Under the pieces are notes generated by a model. That model had not been told where the DNA came from. It did not search any database and worked only from the letters and a program-made list of their open reading frames with translations. Positions 23,928 through 34,776 of a DNA stretch of 64,000 nt are shown here, in pieces (within the stretch, counting starts at the first letter, position 1; every line of letters starts with the position of its first letter). The position numbers were made by a program, and so were the translations under genes. This stretch comes from Adineta vaga (lineage: Eukaryota; Rotifera), in the NCBI GenBank assembly GCA_021613535.1, contig CP075492.1:15996001-16060000 (forward strand), in the 5' to 3' direction.

Positions 23928-24409
23928 GACGTCTTTTACAAAGAAGAAAACGATGTGTGCGTAATACCAAATGTGTAGTATCGTCTCGATTTATCAAAGA
24001 AAAAACAGGAATGACTAAGATAAGAGAAAAAAAAGAAAATAAACACGAAACATCCATTACTATCCGACCTAACAGAATCGAACAAACTGTCGTGGGTATG
24101 GGTATGGGTATGGAAAAAGAGAGAGTAATCACATCCACACCCTCAACAAGTCCACCATGCGTAATTATATTATGTCTGAGAAAAATGAAAAATTAATAAA
24201 TAGAAGAAATTAATCGAAATCATTTATCTTTTATTCTCTCTCATTTTCCAATCGTCATTTCTCTATATTTCATTCTATCGTATCAATTATACGAGAACAT
24301 GAATACTTATCACACATCTATTGACAGTTGCTTATATACCTTATGTCCGTAAGTATCACGTAATTTTAGCAATGTAAGTTTTTAGTAAAGAAAGTTTGAT
24401 AGAAAGATT
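23928..24409. other. intergenic with telomere-like hairpin
   Basis: This stretch lies upstream of the acyltransferase and outside the left arm of the inverted duplication. It holds three GGGTAT/TGGGTA units at 24092-24113 facing CACATCCACACCCTC at 24130-24145. The open frames over it read through this repeat and are not genes. Confidence 0.45.
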
Positions 24410-25987
24410 TTCATCGCTATATCATAAACTGCCATTTTATACTCTATTCTTTCACCATACAATTCTTTGATGAAATAACCAAATCAGTTTTCACATGCAC
24501 ACTCTCTATTAAACGTAATAAAAGTTGTATGAGAAAACTTTAAGAGAAAAGATGATCAACAAGCAATAAATAAGGATTATTTTATTTTTCTTTTATATAT
24601 CCAGACAACAAATATGCATCTTCTAGTCAAAACATTTAGTGTAATAAATTCCAGCATATTGAATAATCTACTCAACAATAATGTCTGTTTGCCAAATGAT
24701 CTCTTCATCGTTATTGATCCATACTAAATTGCCTGAATCTAGTAATTTTAGACAGAATGGACCCCCTTCACCTCCATTATAACCACCAGCTCCCCACAAA
24801 GCTTCACCATTTCCATAAACTATCAAATTACGGTCTCTTTGTAGTTTTAGCTCGGCTCCAGGTCGAGATTTTTGATCTGCAAGCCAAATTGCAGATGAAG
24901 TTACGTTGCCATAACCATACGCTTTATAGATGCCAAATTGACCATTTAATAAACCAGCTGCGTATCTTTGTCAGGTGGGCGAATAGAGAAACTCATTGTC
25001 AAAAAAACTTCTACTGTCATCACCTGTACAAGCAGTTGATATGGGATCTGAAATTAAAGAAAGAGCGAATCATGAGATCACTATTTCTATAAAACTTCAT
25101 TCAACAACTTGTATTGATTTAACGAAGAAACGGCATATTCACTAGAATATATCTCCTTAATTTCTACAATAGCTGTTACTTCGATCGAGATACTTAATTA
25201 AAATTATACGTAATTCATTTCGTACAATTCCATAATACATAAGAGATTTTTCGGTATTTTATTTCTCCTTCTATAAAACCATACCTGATGTATTTGTTGT
25301 GAATATGGTTGTTACTACTGTACTTAATATGATCGTAGCTTCTGTTGTTATTGCTTGAGACACAATTTTCGTTGTTAATGCTTGAGAGGCAGTTTTTGTT
25401 GTTGTGGCTTGAGAGACAGTTTTCGTTGTTATTGATTGAGAGACAGTTTCCGCTGTCATTGATGATGCAGTCGATGTGATTGATGTTTTTGTTGTTGAAT
25501 TATTCATTGTATCTGTCTTTTCTCCTAATAAAATTGTTGTCGAAACAACAATAACCACTATGATTAAAAGAATTGCCACTATGAAACATACAACCTTCAA
25601 CATTCGTTTTCGCTTAACTTCAACTCTGAAATAAAAAACAAATCTGTTTCTGATATTTTCTCCAATTTCGAAAAGCAATATACAATGCTGATGTTTGATC
25701 AACTGTATGATTGTCACTTGTATGAAACTTTAAAATAATAAAAGATAACAAAAGAAAAGAAAAGTTATTTCATTCTAGTTTCTAAAAACATTACATTATT
25801 AACATTTGCATTATCAGTATTTGTCGATGAACTTTCATTCATATTGAAATAATTGACACGATGAAATCTAAACATGAAAAGAAGAATTGTCATTTTTGAG
25901 AAAAAAAAGTAAAAACAATCATCGCTGATAGGAATAGAAATGCAGGCAATATATTCACATCTCACCCATACGAGCAGTTTCAAATAA
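24410..25987 (-). repeat. left arm of an inverted gene duplication
   Basis: This arm matches the reverse complement of 30516-32130 through exons, introns and flanks, including 3' non-coding text such as GTTGTCTGGATATATAAAAG. The arms are similar but not identical, with scattered substitutions, small indels and one stalk repeat unit fewer here. About 4.5 kb separates them. Confidence 0.8.
24668..25842 (-). pseudogene. bulb-lectin stalk protein, copy with one stop
   Basis: This is the mirror copy of the intact gene at 30660-31865, with the same exon plan: start ATG at 25842 (MNESSSTNTDNANVNN), a small second exon (FHTSDNHTVDQTSAL), an anchor-plus-stalk exon with VEVKRKRMLKVVCFIVAILL and TTKTVSQ repeats, and a lectin exon beginning DPISTACTGDDSRSFFDNE. 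In the lectin exon TCA is replaced by TGA at 24971-24973, inside SPT-stop-QRYAAGLLNG, cutting the domain after about 27 residues. Everything downstream, to the end at 24668, is open and close to the intact copy, so the lesion is recent. It has one stalk repeat fewer than its partner. Confidence 0.8.
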
Positions 25988-26438
25988 ATGTTAGTTTAGT
26001 TATAATAGATACGAGTTCATTCTTAGAATATGTGGCTCAGAGTTTTATTAAACATTTGATCGATTGAATAATTGATAAACAAATATTTTCCATGCCACTA
26101 GTAAAATTGATTATGGTATTTTTTCAATATTTATTCTAGAAACGCTACAAAATTCTTTAGCTTACACAACTTTGAGCAGCTTATTTATGCTTTTTGTATC
26201 ACTCGTTTACAAATTCAGTCATTATCGTCTAATCATTTCATCTAATTCAGTGATTTAATCTTCAACTGATTTTACTTTTAGTCGTACTTTTCTATTGATT
26301 TTCTTTTCGGAATCACAGAGAACTTAGAGTGTCGACTTTTGTAAATTAGTAAATAATTGCTGACGATAGTATCTTTATAAAGTGGTAGACTTTACTGATA
26401 AAATTGAGTTCTTTGTTGTGATGATGCAATCGAAGCAT

Positions 26439-26795
26439 TTAATAAATGCATAAAAGCTCATTATCTGTTAGTATTTGATTACAAATTTCATAGAAAGCAT
26501 CGTCTTCATATTTGGAAAATAAGTTTAATTCAGTTAAGTAAATCTTGGCGTTGCGAGTGGTACGCATTAATAACGTTGGTCGATTCATCGCTCTTTTTTT
26601 TACTTCAAATGGCAAAGAGTAATGATAATGTTTTATATCAATTTCTATACATTCACGATAGAAGTTTCTCAAATTTGAGTATGCTAAACTAAACAATATA
26701 TATTTGTATCCTATCGAACAAACTGTTATGTTACCCATTTTAGCTTTTGAATATTTAACCACTTTATTGGTTTGCCAGGAAACTATAAGATTCAT
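26439..26795 (-). CDS. hypothetical protein, unsupported function
   Basis: A 118-residue open frame beginning at a true ATG, with basic middle (FEVKKRAMNRPTLLMRTTRN) and ordinary amino-acid balance (ICNQILTDNELLCIY at its end). It lies between the left lectin arm and the hAT remnant. It could be part of a larger decayed gene or of the transposon, or a chance frame. No domain is recognised. Confidence 0.25.
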   Translation of the reverse strand: MNLIVSWQTNKVVKYSKAKMGNITVCSIGYKYILFSLAYSNLRNFYRECIEIDIKHYHYSLPFEVKKRAMNRPTLLMRTTRNAKIYLTELNLFSKYEDDAFYEICNQILTDNELLCIY

Positions 26796-27354
26796 TAAAG
26801 AAAAAGGCGAGATTTTATGTTTAACAGAAAACTATTAAATAGCTAATTTTAATTTTCGTAAATTTATGTTCGAAAAAGAAATCCTATTCAAAATTTCGAT
26901 AATAAATAGAACATAAGGTTTAATTCTACACTATCAAGTGGATTTAATTAAATATAATCCAACGATATACTTACATGAATATCTTGAAGAATATAGGAAC
27001 AAATTCTGTCAACACTGAGATGTCAGTGAAATTTATGATAGATCATTTTCAAATAACTGACTTCTGTGATACAATGTTAGAGAATATCTTCGTGACTTTA
27101 TGAGTTTCATAACTTTTTAATAATAGACGATGATAGATGAAAATTTTCATGATATACAATATTAAATGAAGACAGAGATACTCAAATCAGGCAGTTTGGC
27201 AAGTCAAGTCAGTCTTAATCATAAATCAAAATAAATTATTTTTTCAATCATTATATTTCTGTTTATGAGTAAGGATAATAGTTCACAAACATCTCAAATG
27301 CAGTTCACAATAAACAAGAGATATATGTTGTTAATAAATAATCATATGAATATT

Positions 27355-28255
27355 CATATTCATTACTCACTGCACCAGTATCATTTGTATCATTGTCATT
27401 TCTATCTTCTTCAATGAAGTAGTTCTCAAGACCGGGTATAATAATATTTTGAAAAGCATTAATGTTATTCGCTGCATTGTCCATAACTAAACGAACAACT
27501 CTGTTTACGATTCTAAATCTACTAACGATTTTGTCATATTATTCAAGTAGTAATGAACCAGACTGATTTCTCCATAACGGTACAAAGCATAATACACGAG
27601 TTTTGAAATTACCATCGATGATTGCATCAGCTATAAATCACAAATCTACATTTGAGACAAGTTTAAAAAAAAACGTACGTGTTATAGCAAAGAACGATCT
27701 CATTTTTCTATCGCGGTTCAAACATCTAACGTCAAATATAAGAAAGTAGCTGTTGAACAAAAAGCCATCAAATGGTCCTTCATTTTAGCATATAAATTAG
27801 GAATTATTTTGAGAGTTATAATTCGTCGACTTATTACAGTAAATGTTGGATCCTCTTTTCGCATAAAATCAATGAATTTCGGTCTTTCTACAATCGATAA
27901 TGTTAAACGCAAAGTGATGATTAAATCATTGACAATATAGCCATAGATAATTCGATTTGTCGAGAGTGACTTGGATCATATGATGCACGATCAAGCGAAC
28001 TAGGTTTTCTTGAAAAATGATTGGTGATTTTGTTATTTTGGAAGGTTGAATGAACCTTTTTGGACTGAAGTATCCATTCTTTATATTATTGTTGATGATA
28101 TTGTCGAACATGTCGAGTAAAATTCGAAGTAATCCTTATCTTGTCCATAACTCATTTAAATTTCTTGCATGATATGCATTTAGCAGACCATCTATCTTTA
28201 TCATTTACATGTTGAAGATCTTCGAAGAATTGATCATCAGCAGTTCTAAGCATTT
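27355..28255 (-). mobile_element. hAT/ZBED transposase remnant
   Basis: Minus-strand fragments line up with a BED-finger hAT transposase. At about 28250-28090 there is DRWSAKCISCKKFK, stop, MDKIRITSNFTRHV, the C..C..H BED finger. At 27912-27718 there is LTLSIVERPKFIDFMRKEDP..LKIIPNLYAKMKDHLMAF, the start of the RNase H-like region. Near 27640-27540 come IADAIIDGNFK and LYRYGEISLVHYY in broken frames. At about 27500-27370 there is VMDNAANNINAFQNIIIPGL and ENYFIEEDRND, the D-N-A-x-N motif with the second catalytic Asp and the acidic segment that follows. Stops and frameshifts are many, and the C-terminal dimerisation part is not seen. Terminal repeats and the 8-bp target duplication could not be found. 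Confidence 0.7.
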
Positions 28256-28259
28256 TTGA

Positions 28260-29875
28260 ATTTGACAATAAACTTTGAGAAAAAATTGTTGTTTTCTATG
28301 TTTGGTTCATGTTTTTCTAAAATATACTTTACTAACAACGTTCAAACCAATGAGAAAGTCATAAAGGACATCGAGTTGACTAATACAAAATGAAAAATTA
28401 ATTTTTTCAAATAGGAGTTTGATATTCAATTCTCCTAATATTTTCAGTATATTTTTCTTATGCATTTTGCAACAGGAACAGAGACGTATGAAATATTCAT
28501 TGAAACCTCCTCATATATGTTTTTGACTTGACTAGCCCATCTCTGCTTATAATTCATTGAATCGAATTAACCTGACGTGGTTTTTAAAATGTATCCACAC
28601 ATATAAATTGAAAGATAAATGAGTAGGTTTTACCACACTCTAGCCGCAAACTATCTTTTGACACATTCTTACCTTAAATACATGAATAGTGAAATAACGA
28701 AATTCATAAAGAAAAATGACTTTATCTGATAATTGATCTAAGTCACGTGAATAAAAAAACGGGACAGCCGTAAGTTTCTAAATAATCATTTGTACACTTA
28801 TCAGACTGGTTAAATATAGAGCAGTAGTGTTATTTGTGAAAGCGAAATTCAAATTTAACTGAACAATATCATGTTTTAAACATGTAATGATGCAGTTACA
28901 ATATATTATGGATATACATCAGGTCTTTCGAAATCGAAAATAATCAGAATTCTTGAATTTGTAATTGCTTCCAGTCTCATCCTGGGAAGATAAAATGTAT
29001 AGCTATATATACATATAGTTCCACAATTTCAAACACCGTTCACTGTGTGCACATATATGCTCATGGATCGCGGCTCTTCAAGGGACGCTGTTAGCGATTT
29101 CGAAACAACTCTGACACAAAGTTATGCGTGTTCCCTCTTTTTTTTAAAGATGACTTCAGAAATTTATACTACAAATAAAAACAATCGCGACATGTGGAAT
29201 ACCCTAAGAAGATATTTTCATACGCGAATCCTACTGAGCATTGTTCTGATTTTGTCCATTATGCCCGCAATACGTAGTAGAACTATTTGACCTGTTCTAA
29301 GTATAAATCCGATTTTCAGAAATTTACTTGATATTCCGATCATGCACAATTTCCTCGAAATCGCTATAACGCATCATATTCGTACTTTTTCAAATGTTTA
29401 ACGAAATTGCTTCAGAAAAATTAGATAAAGAATAAACAAAGCTGTTCGTCAATTAAATCATAAATAAAAAATAATCGCTACATTTGTATTAAATGAATAA
29501 GAGAGTTTTGTACAAAAGTATTTAATTACAAATCGGTTTACAAAAGGTAAAGAATATTGAGCAGATGTTGGTGAACGTATATAATACAATAACATTGGTC
29601 GTATCCAAAGAAATTTTTTGATTAATGATGTCATATATATTCATTTGATTGTTCTCGGTTTCGAAAGGTAAATGAATAGGGATATAATGAAGATGTTAAA
29701 TATCGTGATTTTCATTATCCGAATCAATATTAGTATTATTATATTTTATTTTAACATTCATGTTAAACAGCGCAGAAAACTAAAGATGAAATACAATGTT
29801 TTTTTATATAAAATTGTCAAGTTACATGTTATAGAAGTAATTGTATAAAGGCGTTGGCATGAAAATTTCCTTCAT
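28260..29875. other. gene-poor spacer of the inverted duplication
   Basis: About 1.6 kb without a recognisable gene, RNA or repeat. The 29045-29290 open frame has mixed composition and no ATG at its head. This AT-rich sequence may be old transposon debris, but I see no motif that shows it. Confidence 0.35.
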
Positions 29876-29880
29876 CATAG

Positions 29881-30063
29881 TATGAAGCTAAGACAAAGAG
29901 GTCCTAGCACCACGAACTTGAATATGTTCCAGCTCCTGAACAATACATCGCTAGACGTCAGAGACTGCGTTATGGAGCTAACATAGCTATTCCCTACATT
30001 CACACTCAGTCTCCGACTTCCAACAATCCGTGGTGCTAGCTCCTCGTCGTGATAGCTTCACAT
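29881..30063. mobile_element. fold-back element with 31-bp inverted ends
   Basis: The left end GAAGCTAAGACAAAGAGGTC continues to CTAGCACCACG, and the right end read backwards is GAAGCTATCACGACGAGGAG then CTAGCACCACG: 25 of 31 positions match. The 120-bp centre is richer in G+C than its surroundings and contains CCTACATTCACACTC, shared with other intergenic spots. Size and shape fit a small MITE or snap-back element. No coding capacity and no clear target duplication. Confidence 0.5.
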
Positions 30064-30515
30064 CGATCATCATTCACCATGTTACCCATGTTCAAACATC
30101 TGTATGCGTAATATTATTCATCAAGATTTTCTTTTGTAAAACAATATACAATATATATCAATAACTAGAATTATCATGAACACACTAAATGCTTAGCGAC
30201 ACCTTTTATCAAACGGAGTTTTTTTTCTATATTCAAAGAGAGTTAGGAAAATAAAAGCAAAAGAAAAAAAAATATTCTTATCATGTTACATGATAAAAAT
30301 GATTTAACTCAATTGTTTTAACAGAGACTTTGCATTTCCTACCAAAGTTTTGTTTATCAAATATGAATTTTTATATCAATAGAATCAGTTCACTTACCAG
30401 CTCTAAAATAACTGCTGTCGTTTTTAGTTTTCACAATGTTGCAATATTTATTATTATTTAACGAATCAACAATCAAATAAATACAGGAATATGACAAAAT
30501 TTTTTCTTGATAACA

Positions 30516-32130
30516 GATTTGAAACTACTCGTATGGGTGAGATGTGAATACATTGCCTGCATTTCTATTCCTATCAGCGATGATTCTTTTTACTTTTTTT
30601 TCTCAAAAATGACAATTCTTCTTTTCATTTTTAGACCTCATCGTGTCAATTATTTCAATATGAATGAAAATTCATCAACAAATACTGATAATTCAAATGT
30701 TAATAATGTAATGTTTTTAGAAACTAGAATGAAATAACTTTTCTTTTCTTTTGTTATCTTTTATTATTTTAAAGTTTCATACAAGCGACAATCATACAGT
30801 TGATCAAACACCAACATTGTATATTGCTTTTCGAAATTGGAGAAAATATCAGAAACAGATTTGTTTTTTATTTCAGAGTTGAAGTTAAGCGAAAACGAAC
30901 GTTGAAGGTTATATGTTTCATAGTGGCAATTCTTTTAATCATAGTGGTTATTGTTGTTTCGACAATACTTTTATTAGAAGAAAAGACAGATACAATGAAT
31001 AATTCAACAACACAAACATCAATCACATCGACTGCATCATCAATGACAGCGGAAACTCTCTCTCAAGCAACAACAACAAAAACTGTCTCTCAATCAATAA
31101 CAACGAAAACTGTCTCTCAAGCCACAACAACAAAAACTGCCTCTCAAGCATTAACAACGAAAATTGTGTCTCAAGCAATAACAACAGAAGTTACGACCAT
31201 ATTAAGTACAGTAGTAACAACCATATTCACAACAAATATATCAGGTATAGTTTTCTAGAAGGAGAAATAAAATACCAAAAAATCTCTTATGTATTATGGA
31301 ATTGTACGAAATGAATTACGCACACAGTTTGAATTAATTATTTCGGTCAAAGTAATAGCTATTGTAGAAATTAAGAGGAGATATTCTAGTGAATATTCTG
31401 TTTTTTTGTTAAATCAATACAAGTTGTTGAATGAAGTTTTATGTAAATAGTGATCTCATGATTCGCTCTTATTCTTTAATTTCAGATCCCATATCAACCG
31501 CTTGTACAAGTGATAGAGATAGAAGTTTATTTGAAAATGAGTTTCTCTATTCACCCACCTCACAAAGATACGCAGCTGGCTTATTAAATGGTCAATTTGG
31601 TGTCTATGAACCATATGGTTATGACAACGTAACTTCATATGTAATTTGGCTTGCAGATCAAAAATCTCAACCTGGAGTTGAGTTAAAACTACAAAGAGAC
31701 CGTAATCTGATAGTTTATGGAAATAGTGAAGCTTTGTGGGGAGCTGGTGGTTATAATGGAGGTGACGGGGGTCCATTCTGTCTCAAATTACTAGATTCAG
31801 GCAATTTAGTATGGATCAATAATGATGAAGAGATCATTTGGCAAACAGATATCACTGTTAAGTAGATTATTCAATATCCTGGAATTAATTAATCTAAACC
31901 TTTTGACTAGAAGATGAAAATTTGTTGTCTGGATATATAAAAGAAAAATAAAATAATCATTATTTATTGCTTGTTGATCATCTTTTTCCTTAAAATTTTG
32001 TGATACAATTTTTATCAAGTTTAATAGAGAGTGTGCATGTGAATACTGATTTGAGTATTTCATCAAAACAATTGTATGGTGAAAGAATAGAGTATGAAAT
32101 GGCAGTTTATGATATAGTAATGAAAATGTT
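30516..32130 (+). repeat. right arm of an inverted gene duplication
   Basis: This arm pairs with 24410-25987 in reverse orientation. It includes the intact lectin gene and about 250 bp of 3' flank (TAGAGAGTGTGCATGTGAA is shared by both arms). Confidence 0.8.
30660..31865 (+). CDS. membrane-anchored bulb-type lectin with mucin-like stalk
   Basis: Four exons rebuilt here (30660-30707, 30775-30818, 30877-31244, 31486-31865) give 279 residues with matching phases 0, 2 and 1. A short Asn/Ser-rich cytoplasmic start (MNENSSTNTDNSNVNN) and the basic VEVKRKRTLK precede one helix (VICFIVAILLIIVVIVVSTI). Next comes a Ser/Thr stalk with repeated TTTKTVSQ units and then the lectin, DPISTACTSDRDRSLFENEF to NLVWINNDEEIIWQTDITVK. 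The lectin has the B-lectin (monocot mannose-binding) pattern: LKLQRDRNLIVYG is a Q-D-N-Y mannose site, while LKLLDSGNLVW is a variant site. Type II membrane topology is predicted, with the lectin outside, so it probably binds glycans at the cell surface. Intact, unlike its mirror copy. Confidence 0.82.
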
Positions 32131-32379
32131 GCGTACTTTTTTAGACAGAGTTGTTATTTTTCGAAGAAGATCGGTTGAATTTTGCTCCATATTATCATCT
32201 AAAGTTGGATAATTATTATAAAGGAGATTTCGTTTTGCTGCCTGATTTTTATTAACGGACGCCTTATAGACAAGCAGATATTGATTGTAATAGCAAATTA
32301 CTGACTTTTTCTTATTGGGTGAAATTGAAACAACTAACACAAACCGATGAAGAAGAACGAAATTCTGAATTCCATGTAT

Positions 32380-32637
32380 CTAAGATTCATTTTTAAACCA
32401 AATCTGTTTTGATTGAAATATTTTTGCTTCATAAGAATCCCCCATGACGAATTCAAACTTTGATTTTTGTAGTCCGTTGTTCTGATTTTTAATCAACCAC
32501 CGTTTGTTATAATATTTTTCTTTCCAATTCTTTTTCACCTTTACTAATAATTTATCATAGATAACTTTACGAAGATCACGCTTTCGATCAAGTCTCTTTT
32601 TCCTTTGATATTTCATTGATGAGCATTTTTTTGACAT
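32380..32637 (-). CDS. hypothetical small basic protein
   Basis: An 85-residue frame from a real ATG (MSKKCSSMKYQRKKRLDRKR), very rich in Lys, with FEFVMGDSYEAKIFQSKQIW near the end. No family is recognised. Normal-looking codon use and a mix of Trp, Tyr and Met suggest that it was coding at some time; it may be a remnant of a larger gene. Confidence 0.3.
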   Translation of the reverse strand: MSKKCSSMKYQRKKRLDRKRDLRKVIYDKLLVKVKKNWKEKYYNKRWLIKNQNNGLQKSKFEFVMGDSYEAKIFQSKQIWFKNES

Positions 32638-32639
32638 TA

Positions 32640-33131
32640 TTCCAGTGTCATCGTTGCATTGGGTGGTGTTCTGCTTGGAAAAAATCTTTCAGTTTCTGTC
32701 TCAATGAGTGCACGATCATTGACGAGTCCTTGTTGATTTTCTATGCTAATTGATATAGATTGATTCTTAATAGAAAGACATTTGTAAACAAAATGATAAC
32801 GAATGTTACAAAACATGATGCTTTATATATACTATGTTGTTATTATAATGAAATCATACTAACGATCAGTTGATAAATATTATCATCGTGCAAACGAGAT
32901 GACGCAATCCTGTGATTGTCAAGATAGATATGATGGTTGATCAATGATATGAAATCTTTGTGAAGTAATGACTCTTCTCTCTTACGAAATATGCAAATAT
33001 AAGTTCAATTTATTGAATAGATGATAAAGTTGAGAACATAAGCAATGCTGATTACAAAGGAAAAAGAAAGAGATATAATAAAAGTGTTTGAAAGCGATTG
33101 ATAAACATGTGTTGATGGTTGAATTTCATGA
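32640..33131. other. intergenic, nothing recognised
   Basis: About 0.5 kb between the small basic frame and the 3' end of the Kelch gene. I see no coding, RNA or repeat signal. Confidence 0.35.
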
Positions 33132-34776
33132 TTAATAGAGTTCAGCATTACATGGATAGTTGACATTTGGATCTTGACCAATAACTAACACTGTTCCATT
33201 CAATAATAACAGTGATTGATGTCCAAATCTTGAACAATGCATATCATCAATCACAGACCATGTTTTATTATATGGATCATATAATTCAACACTTTTCCAA
33301 CTGCTCGCGTCGTCTCTTCCACCACTAACTAAAACAGTTCCATTTGTTATTAATAATGCACTATGCATCGTCCTTTCAATATTTAAACTACTAGTCACTG
33401 TCCAATTTCCAGTCTTTGGATCATACAATTCTGCACTTCCCAGGAAAGGATCAGAAAGTCCACCAATAACTAATACTTGTTCATCTAATAATACTGTTGC
33501 TGTATGTAAAAGTCGTACATAATGCATACTACTAGCATTTGCCCATGTTTCTGATACTGGATCATATATTTCAGTGGTATTTGTTATTATTCCAGTACTA
33601 AATCCGCCGGTGATCAAGATGTTGCCATCTGCTAATAGAGAAGCTTGATGCAATGATCGCGATTGTTTCATACTCGTAGTTTTTCTCCATGTTCCATTAG
33701 ATGGATCATATAACTCCGCACTAAAATGAGAGTTTAGATACTAAAAAACTCACAGAATCGTTGTATAGTTTGAACAAAATTACCTCTCCGTGTCTCCACC
33801 GATAACTAACACACTGCCATTCAATAATACAGATGCTGTATGATAACATCTTGCATTATTCATATCATCTATCGTCGTCCACATTTGTGTTTCTGGATCA
33901 AACAATTCTGAACTAGAAAGACATACTTTATTATGTTGTCCACCAGTAACTAAAACTGTTCCATTGTTTAATACAGATGCTGTATGAGATTGTCGATAAG
34001 AATTCATAGGATTAGTAAGAGTCCATATTCCTGTTGCTGGATCATACAATTCAGCACTATTCAAAGTATCAGAGTTGTATTCACCACCAGTTACTAAAAC
34101 TTTCCCGTCGAGTAATAACGATGCTGTGTGAAATATTCGTGAATGGTTCATATTATTTAGACGCTTCCAGGCTATAATTTAGTTGAGAATAATATGTTCA
34201 GTATTCTTTATCAACACACTTACCTGTAATTGGTGCTTCAGTTGTGATTGGAGGAGTTTCTGTTGTTGCTTCCAACGTTGCAGTCGATGTACTCGCTGTT
34301 GTTTCCATTGTTGAAGTCGATGTACTCGCTGTTGTTTCCATTGTTGAAGTCGATGTACTCGCTGTTGTTTCCATTGTTGAAGTCGATGTACTCGCTGTTG
34401 TTTCCATTGTTGAAGTCGATGTACTCGCTGTTGTTTCCATTGTTGAAGTCGATGTACTCGCTGTTGTTACCAACGTAGTTTCTGTTGTTTCTAAAAGTGC
34501 CATTAACGTACTCTTTACTGCAGCTGTTGTTTCGCCAGTTGTCTGAACAATTGTTAATGTTGTAGTACTTTTCTTTTTCGTTAACACAATCGATGTTGGA
34601 ATAACAATAATTGCTACGATTACTATAACTACACCAATACTTATCCATATAATGCGTTTCTTTCCCAAGTTTTCTCTCCTAAAACAAATCTGAACTGGTT
34701 ACTTCTCGAGTATAATCGAAAAAACATACAGTGATAACAATGAGAAAGTAGTCGTTTGATTTGTATTCGTTGCCAT
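33132..34776 (-). CDS. membrane-anchored Kelch propeller protein
   Basis: Four exons (34776-34730, 34678-34224, 34171-33784, 33720-33132) give 492 residues with matching phases 2, 1 and 2. A short cytoplasmic part (MATNTNQTTTFSLLSLREN) leads to the basic GKKR and a helix (IWISIGVVIVIVAIIVIPTS). Next is a Thr/Ser stalk with the 11-residue unit STSTMETTAST repeated. About seven Kelch blades then follow, each with H(T/Q)A(S/T)LLxDGxVLVxGG and AELYDPxTGxWT (e.g. HTASLLLDGKVLVTGGEYN). The propeller is predicted outside the cell. Binding partner unknown. The plan is the same as in the nearby lectin gene, with which it is convergent. Confidence 0.85.
34288..34470 (-). repeat. 33-bp coding minisatellite in the Kelch stalk
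   Basis: A 33-bp unit (GTTGAAGTCGATGTACTCGC on the plus strand, then TGTTGTTTCCATT) is repeated five times without a change, with diverged partial units at both ends. It keeps the reading frame, adding 11 residues per copy. Identity of the copies points to recent expansion or homogenisation. Confidence 0.85.

Noticed and set aside
24757-25092. Long frame opposite the left lectin copy, mirrored at 31456-31776
   Set aside because: Antisense shadow of the lectin exon; it exists in both arms only because the exon does.
29045-29290. 81-codon plus-strand frame
   Set aside because: No ATG at its head, no recognisable motif, and it lies in gene-poor sequence.
34244-34546. Plus-strand and second minus-strand frames over the 33-bp minisatellite
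   Set aside because: A repeat of 33 bp is open in several frames at once; only the Kelch stalk frame joins real exons.
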